The notes: generated from the sequence alone by a model not told the origin. 64,000 nt of DNA from Streptomyces marinisediminis (GCF_026262575.1 NZ_JAPKFL010000016.1:1-64000); one strand, 5' to 3'. Shown: positions 26,753 through 35,575, counted from the stretch's first letter. Numbers and translations are program-made.

Positions 26753-27514
26753 ATGTCCAGCACCGAGCAGCGCGTCGCGGTCGTGACGGGCGCGGCCCGA
26801 GGGATTGGCGCGGCCACGGCCGTGCGGCTGGCGGAGGAGGGGCGCGCCGTGGCGGTGCTCGACCTCGACGAAGGCGCCTGCCGGGAGACCGTCGACGCCA
26901 TCACCGCGGCGGGCGGCAAGGCGCTCGCCGTGGGCTGCGACGTCGCCGACGCCGAACAGGTCGAAACCGCCGTCGCCAAGATCACCGAGGAGCTGGGCGC
27001 CCCGGTCATCCTGGTCAACAACGCCGGCGTGCTCCGGGACAACCTGCTGTTCAAGATGAGCGAGTCCGACTGGGACACGGTCATGAACGTGCACCTGCGC
27101 GGCGCCTTCCTGATGACCCGCGCCTGCCAGAAGCACATGGTGGACGCCGGGTTCGGCCGCGTCGTCAACCTCTCCTCCAGCTCCGCGCTGGGCAACCGCG
27201 GCCAGGCGAACTACTCGGCGGCCAAGGCCGGCCTCCAGGGCCTGACGAAGACGCTCGCCAAGGAGCTGGGAAAGTTCGGCGTGACCGCCAACGCCGTCGC
27301 CCCCGGCTTCATCGCGACCGACATGACCGCGGCCACCGCCGCCCGGGTGGGCATGGACTTCGAGGACTTCCAGACCGCCGCCGCCAGCCAGATCCCGGTG
27401 CAGCGCGTGGGCCGCCCGGAGGACGTCGCCGGGGCCGTCGCCTACTTCACCGGCGACGACAACGGCTTCGTCTCCGGCCAGGTCCTCTACGTCGCCGGCG
27501 GACCACTGGACTGA
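26753..27514 (+). CDS. fabG: 3-oxoacyl-ACP reductase-type short-chain dehydrogenase
   Basis: A 253-aa classical SDR with the cofactor motif TGAARGIG, NNAG, the active-site tetrad Ser/Tyr/Lys in VVNLSSSSALGNRGQANYSAAKAG, and PGFIATDM, all typical of FabG. It reduces 3-oxoacyl thioesters with NADPH in fatty-acid metabolism, though the true substrate among SDRs is hard to fix. GGAGG precedes the ATG. It is followed 34 bp later by a second SDR, probably in the same operon, driven by the strong promoter upstream. Confidence 0.87.
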   Translation: MSSTEQRVAVVTGAARGIGAATAVRLAEEGRAVAVLDLDEGACRETVDAITAAGGKALAVGCDVADAEQVETAVAKITEELGAPVILVNNAGVLRDNLLFKMSESDWDTVMNVHLRGAFLMTRACQKHMVDAGFGRVVNLSSSSALGNRGQANYSAAKAGLQGLTKTLAKELGKFGVTANAVAPGFIATDMTAATAARVGMDFEDFQTAAASQIPVQRVGRPEDVAGAVAYFTGDDNGFVSGQVLYVAGGPLD

Positions 27515-27548
27515 CCGACCGCACCGCGAGAGAAAGAGCAGGAGTGCG

Positions 27549-28304
27549 ATGACAGCACAGGACAGCGGGCGGGTCGCCCTCGTCACCGGCGGCAGCCGGG
27601 GCATCGGATACGGCATCGCCCAGGCGCTCGTGGCCCGCGGGGACCGGGTCTGCATCACCGGGCGCAACGAGGGCGCGCTCAAGGAGGCCGTCGCCTCCCT
27701 CGGGGCCGACCGCGCCATGGGCGTGCCGGGCAAGGCCCACGACCAGGCCCACCAGGCGGAGGTCGTCGACCGGGTGATGGGCGCCTACGGGCGGATCGAC
27801 CACCTGGTCAACAACGCCGGGACCAACCCGGTCTTCGGGCCGATCGCCGAGGTGGACCTGGACGTGGCGCGGAAGGTGTTCGAGACCAACGTGGTCTCGG
27901 CCCTGGGCTTCGCCCAGCGCACCTGGGCGGCGTGGCAGAAGGAACACGGCGGCTCGATCGTCAACATCGCCTCGATCGCGGGGCTGAGCGCCTCGCCGTT
28001 CGTCGGCGTCTACGGCGTCAGCAAGGCCGCGATGATCAACCTCACCCAGCAGCTCGCCCACGAGATGGCGCCGGGCGTGCGCGTCAACGCCATCGCCCCG
28101 GCGGTGGTCAAGACGAAGTTCGCCGCGGCGCTCTACGAGGGGCGCGAGGAGGAGGCGGCCGCCGGCTACCGGCTGGGCCGGCTCGGCGAGCCCGAGGACG
28201 TCGGCGGCGCGGCGGCGTTCCTCACCTCCGGCGACGCGGGCTGGATCACCGGGCAGACCCTCGTCGTCGACGGCGGCCTGTTCCTCGACGCGGGCGTGGC
28301 GTAG
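27549..28304 (+). CDS. SDR family oxidoreductase
   Basis: A 251-aa classical SDR with TGGSRGIGYGIA, NNAGTNP and the YxxxK active site in VYGVSKAAMINL. The C-terminus ends WITGQTLVVDGGLFLDAG, the usual FabG-type tail. It is the second gene of the pair; both proteins may work on related acyl substrates, as such pairs are maintained in Streptomyces. A strong terminator follows 22 bp after the stop. Confidence 0.86.
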   Translation: MTAQDSGRVALVTGGSRGIGYGIAQALVARGDRVCITGRNEGALKEAVASLGADRAMGVPGKAHDQAHQAEVVDRVMGAYGRIDHLVNNAGTNPVFGPIAEVDLDVARKVFETNVVSALGFAQRTWAAWQKEHGGSIVNIASIAGLSASPFVGVYGVSKAAMINLTQQLAHEMAPGVRVNAIAPAVVKTKFAAALYEGREEEAAAGYRLGRLGEPEDVGGAAAFLTSGDAGWITGQTLVVDGGLFLDAGVA

Positions 28305-28326
28305 GGCCCGCCCACACGGCCCGTGG

Positions 28327-28369
28327 ACGGGGCGGCTCCGGGGCCGGGAGACCCGGGGAGCCGCCCCGT
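28327..28369 (+). terminator. Hairpin terminator of the SDR operon
   Basis: A 13-bp perfect stem (ACGGGGCGGCTCC at 28327-28339 with its complement at 28357-28369) and a 17-nt loop, 22 bp after the stop, no T-run beyond TT. Confidence 0.75.
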
Positions 28370-28470
28370 TCCCGTGCGGCCGCCGGCCGCGCCGGAGCCC
28401 GGGTGCCCCGCGCGCCGTCCCGGTGCCGCCGACCGGCCGGTGCCACCGGGCGCGCGCCGGGGCGTTCGCG

Positions 28471-28599
28471 CGTCGCCGTGCCCTGACGTTCGCGCGTCGC
28501 CGTCCGCTGGTGCCTGTGCGCCGCTGCCGCCGGCGTCCGGGCGTCGCCGTGTTCCGGGGTCGGTGCGGTCGCCGTGTCCCGGCCCCCCGCGGTCGCCGT
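28471..28599. repeat. Degenerate 24-bp repeat array in an intergenic region
   Basis: The core (C/G)GTCGCCGT recurs at 28471, 28495, 28542, 28567 and 28591, that is with spacings of 24, 47, 25 and 24 bp, so about six units of a decayed 24-bp repeat. The surrounding 28370-28884 shows no convincing gene; a TAGGGT box at 28733-28738 is a likely -10 element for the following lipoprotein gene, giving a 5' leader of about 140 nt. Confidence 0.55.
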
Positions 28600-28884
28600 C
28601 CGACGCCGCCCGCGCACCGCCGGGAGCCGTCGCTCATCGCTGCGTCACGGGGGATGCCGCATGCGTGACGGCCTGCGGAAAGGCGATGCACAGGGCACTG
28701 ATCCGTCCATGTAGTTCCGGCGGCTGCTGCGGTAGGGTCTCCGTCGTCACAGGCCTGGGGGGTCCGCCCGCCGCACCGGTGCGCTCTGCGCGGGGCCGCA
28801 AGGGGCGCGCCACGCCCGCCCGCAGTCGGCGAACACCGTCGCGCGCCGTTCAGCAGTGGCCCCCGCCCACCGAGGAGCGTGCAC

Positions 28885-30468
28885 GTGTTCAGCCGCAAGA
28901 AGCTTCTCCGCCGCTTGGCGATGATTCCGGCGGTCGCCGTGCTCGCCGGCTGCGCCTCGCTGACCGGGGGAAGCGACGAACAGGACGAGGCGATCGTCGT
29001 CGGGACGACGAGCAAGCCGACCGCGCTGGACCCGGCCGGCGCCTGGGACGGTTCGTGGGAGCTGTACCGCAACATCTACCAGACGCTCCTGTACTTCCCG
29101 AAGTCCAGCGGGACGCCGCAGCCCGACGCCGCGGAGAGCTGCGGCTTCACGGACAACGCCAGCCAGCTCTACCGCTGCACGCTCAAGGACGGGCTCACCT
29201 TCGCCAACGGCAACGCGCTCGACGCCCAGGCGGTCAAGCACTCCTTCGAGCGAACCCTGGCCATCAAGGACCCGGGCGGTCCGCGGCAGCTCCTGGAATC
29301 CATCGACCGCATCGAGACCGACGGCGACGCCACGGTCGTCTTCCACCTGAAGAAGTCGAACGCGACCTTCCCGCTCATCCTCGCCACGCCCGCGGCCTCC
29401 CTCGTCGACCCGGAGACCTTCCCGGCCGACCGGCTGCTGGAGTCCGACGAGATCGTCGCCTCCGGGCCGTACAAGCTGGCGCACTACGACCCCCGCGAGC
29501 GGGCCGAGCTGGTGCGCAACGAGCGGTACGGGGGCCCGGCCAAGCTGCACAACGACGCGGTGACCATCCGCTACTTCGACGACTCCGGGCCGATGCTCGA
29601 GGCGTTGGAGAACCGCGAGATCGACCTCACCTACCGCGGCCTGTCCCCGGAGCAGATCACCGCCGTCCAGGAGGGGCGGACGGAGAACGCCGACATCTCC
29701 CTGCACGAAGCCGTCGGCACCGAGATCCGCTACCTGGTCTTCAACCCGGCCTTCGAGGGCGCCGAGCAGCCGGCCGTGCGGCAGGCCATCGCCCAGCTTA
29801 TCGACCGCAAGACGCTGGTGCGCGAGGTCTACCAGCGCACCGCCGAACCGCTGTACTCGATGGTCCCCGGCGGCATCACCGGCCACACCAGCGCGTTCTT
29901 CGACGCCTACGGCGAGCCCAGCCAGGACAAGGCCGAGCAGCTCCTCGCCGACGCCGGTGTCAGCACGCCCGTGCGGCTCACCCTCTCCTACAACACCGAC
30001 CGCTACGGCTCCAGCACGGCGGCGGAGTTCCAGGAGATACAGCGGCAGCTCAACGACTCGGGCCTGTTCGACGTGGAGATCCAGGGGCAGGAGTGGGAGG
30101 CCTTCCAGGACGGCATCGAGGGCGGCGAGTACGCGGTGTTCGGCCGCGGCTGGTTCCCCGACTTCCCGGACGCCGACAACTACATCGGCCCCTTCGTCGG
30201 CCCCAACCCCTCCGTCGGCGTTCCCTACGAGGACGAACGGCTCACCGGCACGCTGCTGCCCGAGTCGCGCCGCGAGAGCGACCGCGCCGCGGCGGGGGAG
30301 ACGCTCAAGGAGGCCCAGCGCCTGATCGCCGAAGACGCCCGCCTGCTGCCGCTGTGGCAGGGCCGGGTCTACATCGCGGCGCACAACGAGATCGCCGGCA
30401 TCGAGTGGACCATCGACGCCTCGACGATCATGCGCGTGTGGGAGCTGCACCGCAAGGAGAGCTGGTAA
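28885..30468 (+). CDS. ABC transporter substrate-binding lipoprotein (oligopeptide/nickel family 5)
   Basis: A 527-aa secreted lipoprotein. The N-terminus is basic (VFSRKKLLRRL), followed by a hydrophobic stretch and the lipobox LAGC, so it is anchored outside the membrane by a lipidated Cys near residue 22. The rest matches family-5 solute-binding proteins (DppA/OppA type): ALDPAGAWDGSWELYRNIYQ, the region YLVFNPAFEG and the C-terminal RLLPLWQGRVYIA. No permease or ATPase genes adjoin it. GTG at 28885 is chosen because GAGGAG lies 7 nt upstream; GTG at 28879 would be only 1 nt from it. Confidence 0.9.
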   Translation: MFSRKKLLRRLAMIPAVAVLAGCASLTGGSDEQDEAIVVGTTSKPTALDPAGAWDGSWELYRNIYQTLLYFPKSSGTPQPDAAESCGFTDNASQLYRCTLKDGLTFANGNALDAQAVKHSFERTLAIKDPGGPRQLLESIDRIETDGDATVVFHLKKSNATFPLILATPAASLVDPETFPADRLLESDEIVASGPYKLAHYDPRERAELVRNERYGGPAKLHNDAVTIRYFDDSGPMLEALENREIDLTYRGLSPEQITAVQEGRTENADISLHEAVGTEIRYLVFNPAFEGAEQPAVRQAIAQLIDRKTLVREVYQRTAEPLYSMVPGGITGHTSAFFDAYGEPSQDKAEQLLADAGVSTPVRLTLSYNTDRYGSSTAAEFQEIQRQLNDSGLFDVEIQGQEWEAFQDGIEGGEYAVFGRGWFPDFPDADNYIGPFVGPNPSVGVPYEDERLTGTLLPESRRESDRAAAGETLKEAQRLIAEDARLLPLWQGRVYIAAHNEIAGIEWTIDASTIMRVWELHRKESW

Positions 30469-30498
30469 CGGCGTTGTCGGTGCCGACCGGTACGTTCG

Positions 30499-30530
30499 GT
30501 GGTGCCCCGGGAGCCCGCCCGGGGCACCAC
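30499..30530 (+). terminator. Hairpin terminator after the binding-protein gene
   Basis: A 13-bp perfect stem GTGGTGCCCCGGG/CCCGGGGCACCAC with a 6-nt loop, 30 bp after the stop of the binding protein and 28 bp before the ung start. Confidence 0.78.
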
Positions 30531-30558
30531 TGCGCAACGCGTACCGAGGGGTGACGAC

Positions 30559-31239
30559 GTGAACGGCATGCTGCCCGCCTCCTGGCAGGACGTGCTCGGC
30601 GACGAGCTGGACAAGCCCTACTTCAAGGAGCTGACGGAGTTCGTCGAGGAGGAGCGTGCGCGCGGGCCGGTCTACCCGCCGCGCGAGGAGGTCTTCGCGG
30701 CGCTGGAGGCCACCCCCTACCAGGACGTGAAGGTCCTGGTGCTCGGTCAGGACCCGTACCACGGGCCAGGGCAGGGGCACGGGCTGTGCTTCTCGGTGCG
30801 GCCCGGCGTGCGGGTGCCGCCGTCCCTGCGCAACCTCTACCGCGAGCTCCACGACGACCTGGGCGTCCCCGTGCCGGACAACGGCTACCTCATGCCGTGG
30901 GCCCGGCAGGGCGTGCTGCTGCTCAACGCGGTGCTGACGGTGCGCGGCGGCGAGGCGAACTCCCACAAGAACAAGGGCTGGGAGCAGTTCACCGACGCGG
31001 TGATACGGGCCGTGGCGGACCGGCGCGATCCGGCCGTCTTCGTGCTGTGGGGCAACTACGCCCAGAAGAAGCTGCGGCTCATCGACACCGAGCGCCACGC
31101 GGTGGTCGCCGGAGCGCACCCCTCGCCGCTGTCGGCGCGGAAGTTCTTCGGGTCGCGCCCGTTCAGCCAGATCGACGAGGCCGTCGCCGCCCAGGGGCAC
31201 ACACCGATCGACTGGCGCATCCCGGACCTGGCCGACTGA
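30559..31239 (+). CDS. ung: Uracil-DNA glycosylase
   Basis: A 226-aa family-1 uracil-DNA glycosylase that removes uracil from DNA in base-excision repair. The water-activating motif GQDPYHGPGQGHGLCFS (about residues 61-77) and the minor-groove loop HPSPLSA (about 186-192) are intact, and LLLNAVLTVR is also canonical. The length equals the E. coli enzyme (229 aa). GTG is preferred with GAGGGG 7 nt upstream; ATG three codons on is possible. Confidence 0.95.
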   Translation: MNGMLPASWQDVLGDELDKPYFKELTEFVEEERARGPVYPPREEVFAALEATPYQDVKVLVLGQDPYHGPGQGHGLCFSVRPGVRVPPSLRNLYRELHDDLGVPVPDNGYLMPWARQGVLLLNAVLTVRGGEANSHKNKGWEQFTDAVIRAVADRRDPAVFVLWGNYAQKKLRLIDTERHAVVAGAHPSPLSARKFFGSRPFSQIDEAVAAQGHTPIDWRIPDLAD

Positions 31240-31337
31240 CTCCCCCCGCACGCCCGGTGGCGCCCACCGCGCCGCCCGGCGAGCCCCCGCCGCTCACCAC
31301 CGGGGCCGGTTCGCGCCGGCCGCCGGGGAGGAGGACC

Positions 31338-31820
31338 GTGACCGAGCGAGACCACGCGCACGACACCGAGGACCTGACGACCCGCATCGGGCAGGTGATC
31401 ATGCTGCTGCACGGCGGGGACCGCGAGGAGGCCCGCAACCGTTTCGCGGCCCTGTGGTCCGAACTGGCGGTCGGCGGTGACCTGTTCCACCAGGTCACCG
31501 TGGCGCACTACATGGCGGACGCCCAGGACGACCCGGCCGCCGAGCTGGCCTGGGATCTGCGGGCCCTCGGCGCGGCGCAGGCACTGACCGAGACGGAGGT
31601 GTCCTGGGGCGGCCACGCGATCGCCGTGCGCGCCCTGTACCCCTCGCTCTACCTCAACCTGGCCGCGGACTACCTGAAGCTGCGGGACCGTTCGGCCGCC
31701 CGGCGCGAGCTGGACCGCTGCCAGGCGGTGCTCGGCACCCTGGACGACGACGCGTACGGCAACGGCGTCCGCGCCGCGGCCGCCCGCCTGGAGACCCGGT
31801 TGTCCGCCGATCCCTCCTGA
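31338..31820 (+). CDS. Conserved hypothetical protein, helical
   Basis: A 160-aa acidic, mainly helical protein of no named family I recognise. It opens with DTEDLTTRIGQVIMLLHGGDREEARNRFAALW, and a later segment (LYPSLYLNLAADYLKLRDRSAARRELDRCQ) has the hydrophobic spacing of a tetratricopeptide-like helical pair, so it may be a small TPR-like adaptor. No signal peptide or metal site. AGGAGG lies 3 nt before the GTG. It lies about 100 bp after ung and may be cotranscribed. Confidence 0.75.
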   Translation: MTERDHAHDTEDLTTRIGQVIMLLHGGDREEARNRFAALWSELAVGGDLFHQVTVAHYMADAQDDPAAELAWDLRALGAAQALTETEVSWGGHAIAVRALYPSLYLNLAADYLKLRDRSAARRELDRCQAVLGTLDDDAYGNGVRAAAARLETRLSADPS

Positions 31821-31846
31821 CCCCGCGCCGACCGCCCCGCGCCGAC

Positions 31847-31886
31847 CGCCCCGCGCCGCCCGGCGCGCACCGGGCGGCGCGGGGCG
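31847..31886 (+). terminator. 17-bp hairpin terminator, partly built of a 14-bp repeat
   Basis: Arms 31847-31863 and 31870-31886 are exact complements around a 6-nt loop. The left arm is the third copy of a 14-bp direct repeat (CCCCGCGCCGACCG at about 31821, 31835 and, in part, 31849). Confidence 0.78.
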
Positions 31887-32177
31887 CGAAGCCGTGGCGG
31901 GCCCTGGCGGCGCGCGGGCCGGCCGGTGGGCTGGCCGGCCGATGCGCGCCGCGTGGGGCGCCCGGGGCACACCACCGGGCCTCGCGGTCGCGCCGATCGG
32001 GGCGGGCGTACCGGACGCCGGGGCGCGCGGGCGGGCCGGTGCGCCCGGGCGAGCCCGGTGGCGCGACCGGGGAAACGCGCCGGTGGGGCGCGGGAGGCGC
32101 GGGGCGCCCGGCGGCGCGGTGGGCGCGCACCGGAAGGGCGCGGGCCCGGGAGCGCGGCGGCCGTGCGGGGGCGCGGC
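31887..32177. other. 290-bp extremely GC-rich intergenic stretch
   Basis: Only GC-simple sequence is seen, with many GGCGCG and GGGCGG runs and no usable start, ribosome site or conserved-looking frame. It separates the terminator of the preceding gene from the 3' end of a minus-strand lipoprotein gene. Confidence 0.4.
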
Positions 32178-32663
32178 TCAGCCGCCGTCGTAAACCTCCC
32201 GGCACAGGCGGTTCGCCGGGCCGTCCGGCGCCCAGCGCCCGTACCTCTCGCCCAGGTCACACACCTGCTCCCACGGCGGCACGGTGGTGCGGGGCGTGGC
32301 CGGGGGAGCGGGCGCCGCGCGGGTGGGGGCGGCGCCGGGGGACGCGGGGGGCGCGACGGCGGTGGGCCGGGCCCGCGGCGGACGGGGCGGCGGCGACGCG
32401 GTGGGCGGTGTCCGAACCGGGGCGGAGGTGGCCGGACGCGGCCGCGGCACGGTGACGGCCTCGCGCGCCGGGGGCCGGGGCGAGGAGGAGGCGCGCTCGG
32501 GCACCGTCACGCCGGGGGCACCGTGCGGCCGCGGTTCGGGCGCGGCGGGCGCGGGGACGGTGACACACCCCGACGCTCCGGCCAGGGCGGCTCCGGCCAG
32601 CAGCAGGACTCGCGGTACACCTCGCACCCGGCCCACTGTGCCGCGCGCGGCGCCCCGCGTCAT
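32178..32663 (-). CDS. Putative lipoprotein with long proline-rich linker and small cysteine-bearing C-terminus
   Basis: A 161-aa protein. A signal peptide ends in the lipobox ASGC (about residues 30-33). Then about 95 residues of Pro/Ala/Thr/Arg low complexity, probably spanning the wall, and a compact C-terminal piece with two cysteines (EQVCDLGERYGRW...LCREVYDGG) that could form a disulphide. Function unknown. The ATG is the first in frame, but its GGGGAG lies directly against it, so the true start could be a downstream GTG (before RVRGVPRVLLL). No neighbour shares its strand. Confidence 0.68.
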   Translation of the reverse strand: MTRGAARGTVGRVRGVPRVLLLAGAALAGASGCVTVPAPAAPEPRPHGAPGVTVPERASSSPRPPAREAVTVPRPRPATSAPVRTPPTASPPPRPPRARPTAVAPPASPGAAPTRAAPAPPATPRTTVPPWEQVCDLGERYGRWAPDGPANRLCREVYDGG

Positions 32664-32697
32664 CTCCCCGCAGGGGTGAACGCGGCGGCATGCCCTT

Positions 32698-32744
32698 AAC
32701 GCCTCCGGGGCCTCAACGCCTCCGGGGCCTCAACGCCTCCGGGG
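32698..32744. repeat. 17-bp tandem repeat, 2.8 copies
   Basis: AACGCCTCCGGGGCCTC occurs at 32698-32714 and 32715-32731, followed by AACGCCTCCGGGG at 32732-32744. It lies in the 430-bp gap (32664-33092) between divergent genes, where no gene was found; that gap also has a 12-bp hairpin (32868-32900). Confidence 0.7.
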
Positions 32745-32867
32745 TGCGGGCCGGGCGGGCGCCCGGCGCGCGAAGTCCGTCCGGCCCGCTACGGACCGTC
32801 CGGCCGGCCGCGCCGGTACGCGCACCGTCGGCGTCACCGCGCGGAGGGAGCCGACGCCGCACGGGAA

Positions 32868-32900
32868 GCGGCGGCCCCGTCCCAGGGGCGGGGCCGCCGC
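32868..32900. terminator. 12-bp GC hairpin in the same gap
   Basis: GCGGCGGCCCCG (32868-32879) and its complement (32889-32900) enclose a 9-nt loop. It lies about 190 bp upstream of an oxidoreductase gene, with no plus-strand gene ending just before it, so its role as a terminator is uncertain. Confidence 0.4.
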
Positions 32901-33092
32901 GTGGCGCGGCCCGGCCGGGGCGCCGCGCGGCGCTTCCGGCCCGGCCCGCACCGCCGCCGCGCCGGCGGGCCGCCCGGCCGCGCACCCGCGGCGGCATCGC
33001 CGACGGGAGTCGGCCGCCGCACACGTATGCTGCCCCGGGGCGGGGCGCCGCGGCGTGGCCCGCGACGGCGATCGAGGCGAGGGAGCGCGCAC

Positions 33093-33998
33093 GTGAGGGT
33101 CGGCATCATCGGTCTGGGCGACATCGCCCGCAAGGCGTACCTGCCGGTCATCGCGGCGCAGCCCGGCATCGAGCCGCACCTGCACACCCGCACCCCCGCC
33201 ACGCTGCACCACACCGGTGACGCGCACCGCGTCCCGCCGGAGCACCGCCACGCCACGCTGCCGGAGCTGCTGGCGGCGGACCTGGACGCGGCCTTCGTGC
33301 ACGCCCCCACCGCCGCCCACCCCGCCCTGGTGACGGAGCTGCTCCGGGCGGGCGTGCCGACGTACGTCGACAAGCCGCTCGCCTACGACATCGACGCCGC
33401 GCGGCGGATGACGGCGCTGGCCGAGGAGCGCGGCGTCAGCCTCGCCGTCGGTTTCAACCGGCGCTTCGCGCCTGGCTACGCTCAGTGCCGCGAGCACCCG
33501 CGTGACCTCATCCTGATGCAGAAGAACCGGGTCGGGCTGCCCGAGGAGCCGCGGCCGATGGTCTACGACGACTTCATCCACGTCGTGGACACCCTGCGCT
33601 TCCTCCTGCCGGGCCCCTGCGACCGGGTGGACGTGCGGGCACGGCAGGAGGACGGGCTGCTGCACCACGTCGTCCTCCAGCTCTCGGGCGAGTCCTGCAC
33701 CGCGATCGGCGTCATGAACCGCCTCTCGGGCTCGGCCGAGGAGGTGCTGGAGGTCTCGGGGAAGGACACCAAGCGGGAGGTGCGCAATCTCGCGGAGGTG
33801 ATCGACCACAGGGGCCAGCCCAGCGTCCGGCGCCGTGGGGACTGGGTCCCGGTGGCCCGTCAGCGCGGGATCGAGCAGGCCGTGCTCGCCTTCCTGGACG
33901 CGGTGCGCGAGGGCCGCACGCTCAGCGCCCGTGACGCGCTGCGCACCCACGAGCTGTGCGAGCAGGTCGTCACGGCCGTGGAGCGGGGCGCGGCCTGA
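33093..33998 (+). CDS. Gfo/Idh/MocA family oxidoreductase
   Basis: A 301-aa NAD(P)-dependent oxidoreductase. The Rossmann N-terminus reads VRVGIIGLGDIARKAYLPV (G-x-G-x-x-A), and the second-domain marker YVDKPLAYDI (EKP-type, DKP here) is at about residue 87. The C-terminal half is the Gfo-type alpha/beta domain. It is shorter than many family members (330-390 aa). Substrates are usually sugars or their derivatives. GTG follows GAGGGA. The 3' end overlaps lnt by 29 bp. Confidence 0.82.
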   Translation: MRVGIIGLGDIARKAYLPVIAAQPGIEPHLHTRTPATLHHTGDAHRVPPEHRHATLPELLAADLDAAFVHAPTAAHPALVTELLRAGVPTYVDKPLAYDIDAARRMTALAEERGVSLAVGFNRRFAPGYAQCREHPRDLILMQKNRVGLPEEPRPMVYDDFIHVVDTLRFLLPGPCDRVDVRARQEDGLLHHVVLQLSGESCTAIGVMNRLSGSAEEVLEVSGKDTKREVRNLAEVIDHRGQPSVRRRGDWVPVARQRGIEQAVLAFLDAVREGRTLSARDALRTHELCEQVVTAVERGAA

Positions 33999-35484
33999 GC
34001 GCCGGGCGCGCCCGGCGGACGAGCGCGCCCGCGCCCGCCGCGGCCAGCGCGCCCAGCGACAGCCACACCGGCCACGGGCCCAGCCGCACGAACACCGTCC
34101 GCCCCTCGGCCAGCGGCACCGGGTAGACCCGGGCGGTGCTCGCGCCCAGGTCCAGCCGGGGCCCGGTCCGCGCTCCGTCCGGCCCGAACACGGCGGTGAC
34201 CCCCGTCAGCGTGGCGTGCACCATCGGACGGCCGGTCTCGGCCGCCCGCAGCGCCCCGAGCGAGGCGTGCTGCGCGGGGGCCCAGGTGTCCTGGAAGCTG
34301 CTCGTCGCGGACTGGCCCACCAGGACCTGCGCGCCCTCGCGCACCAGGTGCCGGCCCATGTCCGCGAACGCCGTCTCGAAGCAGATCAGCGGGCCCACGC
34401 GCAGCCCGTCCGCGTCCAGCACGACCGGTTCCGTGCCCCGGCGGCGGTCCACGTCGGCGGCGTCCCCGACCCGAGTCGCCCAGCCCAGCAGGGAGCGCAG
34501 CGGCACGTACTCGCCGAAGGGGACCAGCCGCATCTTGTCGTACCGGGCGCCGCTCGGGCCGCCGTCGTCGAGCAGCACGGAGCTCTTGTAGATGCCGGGC
34601 CCGCCCTGCCGCCGGGCGTCGACGTTCACCAGCAGCGGCGCCCCGACCTCGGCCGAGAGCGCGGCGAGCTCGGCCGTGCGGCCGGGCCGGGAGAAGAGGT
34701 CGAAGCCGACGCTGCTCTCCGCCCACACCACCAGGTCCACGTCCCGGCCCGCCAGCTCCCGGGTCAGGTCCACCCCGCGCGCGAAGCGGGACTCGGCGGC
34801 GTCCAGCCGGCCCGGCTGCACCACGGCGATCCGCGCCTCCGCCCGCGCCGGGGGCGGGGCCGCCCACGCCCAGGCGCCGAGCGCCGCGAGCCCGCAGCAC
34901 CCCAGCGCCGCGAGCGCCACGAGCCGGCCCCGGGCGGGGCCGCGGGCCACCAGTACCGTCACCGCGACGTTGACGGCGACCACCAGCCAACCCACCAGCC
35001 ACACCCCGCCCAGCGACGCCAGGCGGAGCGCGGGCGTCCACTGCCACTGGCTCGCCCCGAGCATCCCCCACGGCCCGCCCGCGTACTCCCAGGAGCGCAC
35101 CAGCTCGGCCGCCAGCCAGCCCGAGGGCAGCAGCACCACCGCCGCCAGCACCCGCCGGGGCCCGGGGGAGCCGGCCAGCAGCCGGTGGGCCAGCCACCCC
35201 CAGGGCGCCCACAGCAGGCCCACCAGCGCCGCGAGCGGGAGGAGGAAGACGTGCAGGTGCGGGGCCAGCCAGTGGTGCGTGGCCAGGACGAAGCCCGTCC
35301 CGCCCAGCCAGCCGTGCACCGCGGCCCGCCGGCCGCCCGGGGCCGCGCGCAGGATGAGCAGCCACGGCACCAGGGCGGCGTGGGCCAGCCACCACAGCGC
35401 GGGCTGGGGGAACGCGGCGGCGGGCAGGGCGCCCGCCAGGAGCGCCGCGGGCGCGTGCCACCACCGCGCGGGTGTACGCCTCAT
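33970..35484 (-). CDS. lnt: Apolipoprotein N-acyltransferase
   Basis: A 504-aa membrane protein. The N-terminal half has about six hydrophobic helices; the C-terminal half is a nitrilase-type domain with the Glu-Lys-Cys triad in VVWAESS, YDKMRLVPFGEY and ICFETAF. It adds the third acyl chain to the N-terminus of lipoproteins at the outer face of the membrane. GGGAGG lies about 8 nt before the ATG. It is downstream of uppP on the same strand (91 bp gap). Lipoproteins in this window, such as the binding protein at 28.9 kb, are possible substrates. Confidence 0.92.
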   Translation of the reverse strand: MRRTPARWWHAPAALLAGALPAAAFPQPALWWLAHAALVPWLLILRAAPGGRRAAVHGWLGGTGFVLATHHWLAPHLHVFLLPLAALVGLLWAPWGWLAHRLLAGSPGPRRVLAAVVLLPSGWLAAELVRSWEYAGGPWGMLGASQWQWTPALRLASLGGVWLVGWLVVAVNVAVTVLVARGPARGRLVALAALGCCGLAALGAWAWAAPPPARAEARIAVVQPGRLDAAESRFARGVDLTRELAGRDVDLVVWAESSVGFDLFSRPGRTAELAALSAEVGAPLLVNVDARRQGGPGIYKSSVLLDDGGPSGARYDKMRLVPFGEYVPLRSLLGWATRVGDAADVDRRRGTEPVVLDADGLRVGPLICFETAFADMGRHLVREGAQVLVGQSATSSFQDTWAPAQHASLGALRAAETGRPMVHATLTGVTAVFGPDGARTGPRLDLGASTARVYPVPLAEGRTVFVRLGPWPVWLSLGALAAAGAGALVRRARPALRPRPAPRP

Positions 35485-35575
35485 CCGCGTGCCCTCCCGT
35501 CCCGGCGGCCAGGGACACTACCCAGTGTGCCCCGGTCGGGCGCCCGGGCGGCGGAAGCGGGGCGCTCCCGGGGCG

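Noticed and set aside
28305..28884. A gene in the 580-bp gap after the second SDR
   Set aside because: Open frames exist but give only Arg/Pro/Ala low complexity; the repeat array and terminator explain the visible structure.
32698..32744. Could the 17-bp repeats be a CRISPR array?
   Set aside because: Units are directly adjacent without spacers, far shorter than CRISPR repeats, and no cas gene is present.
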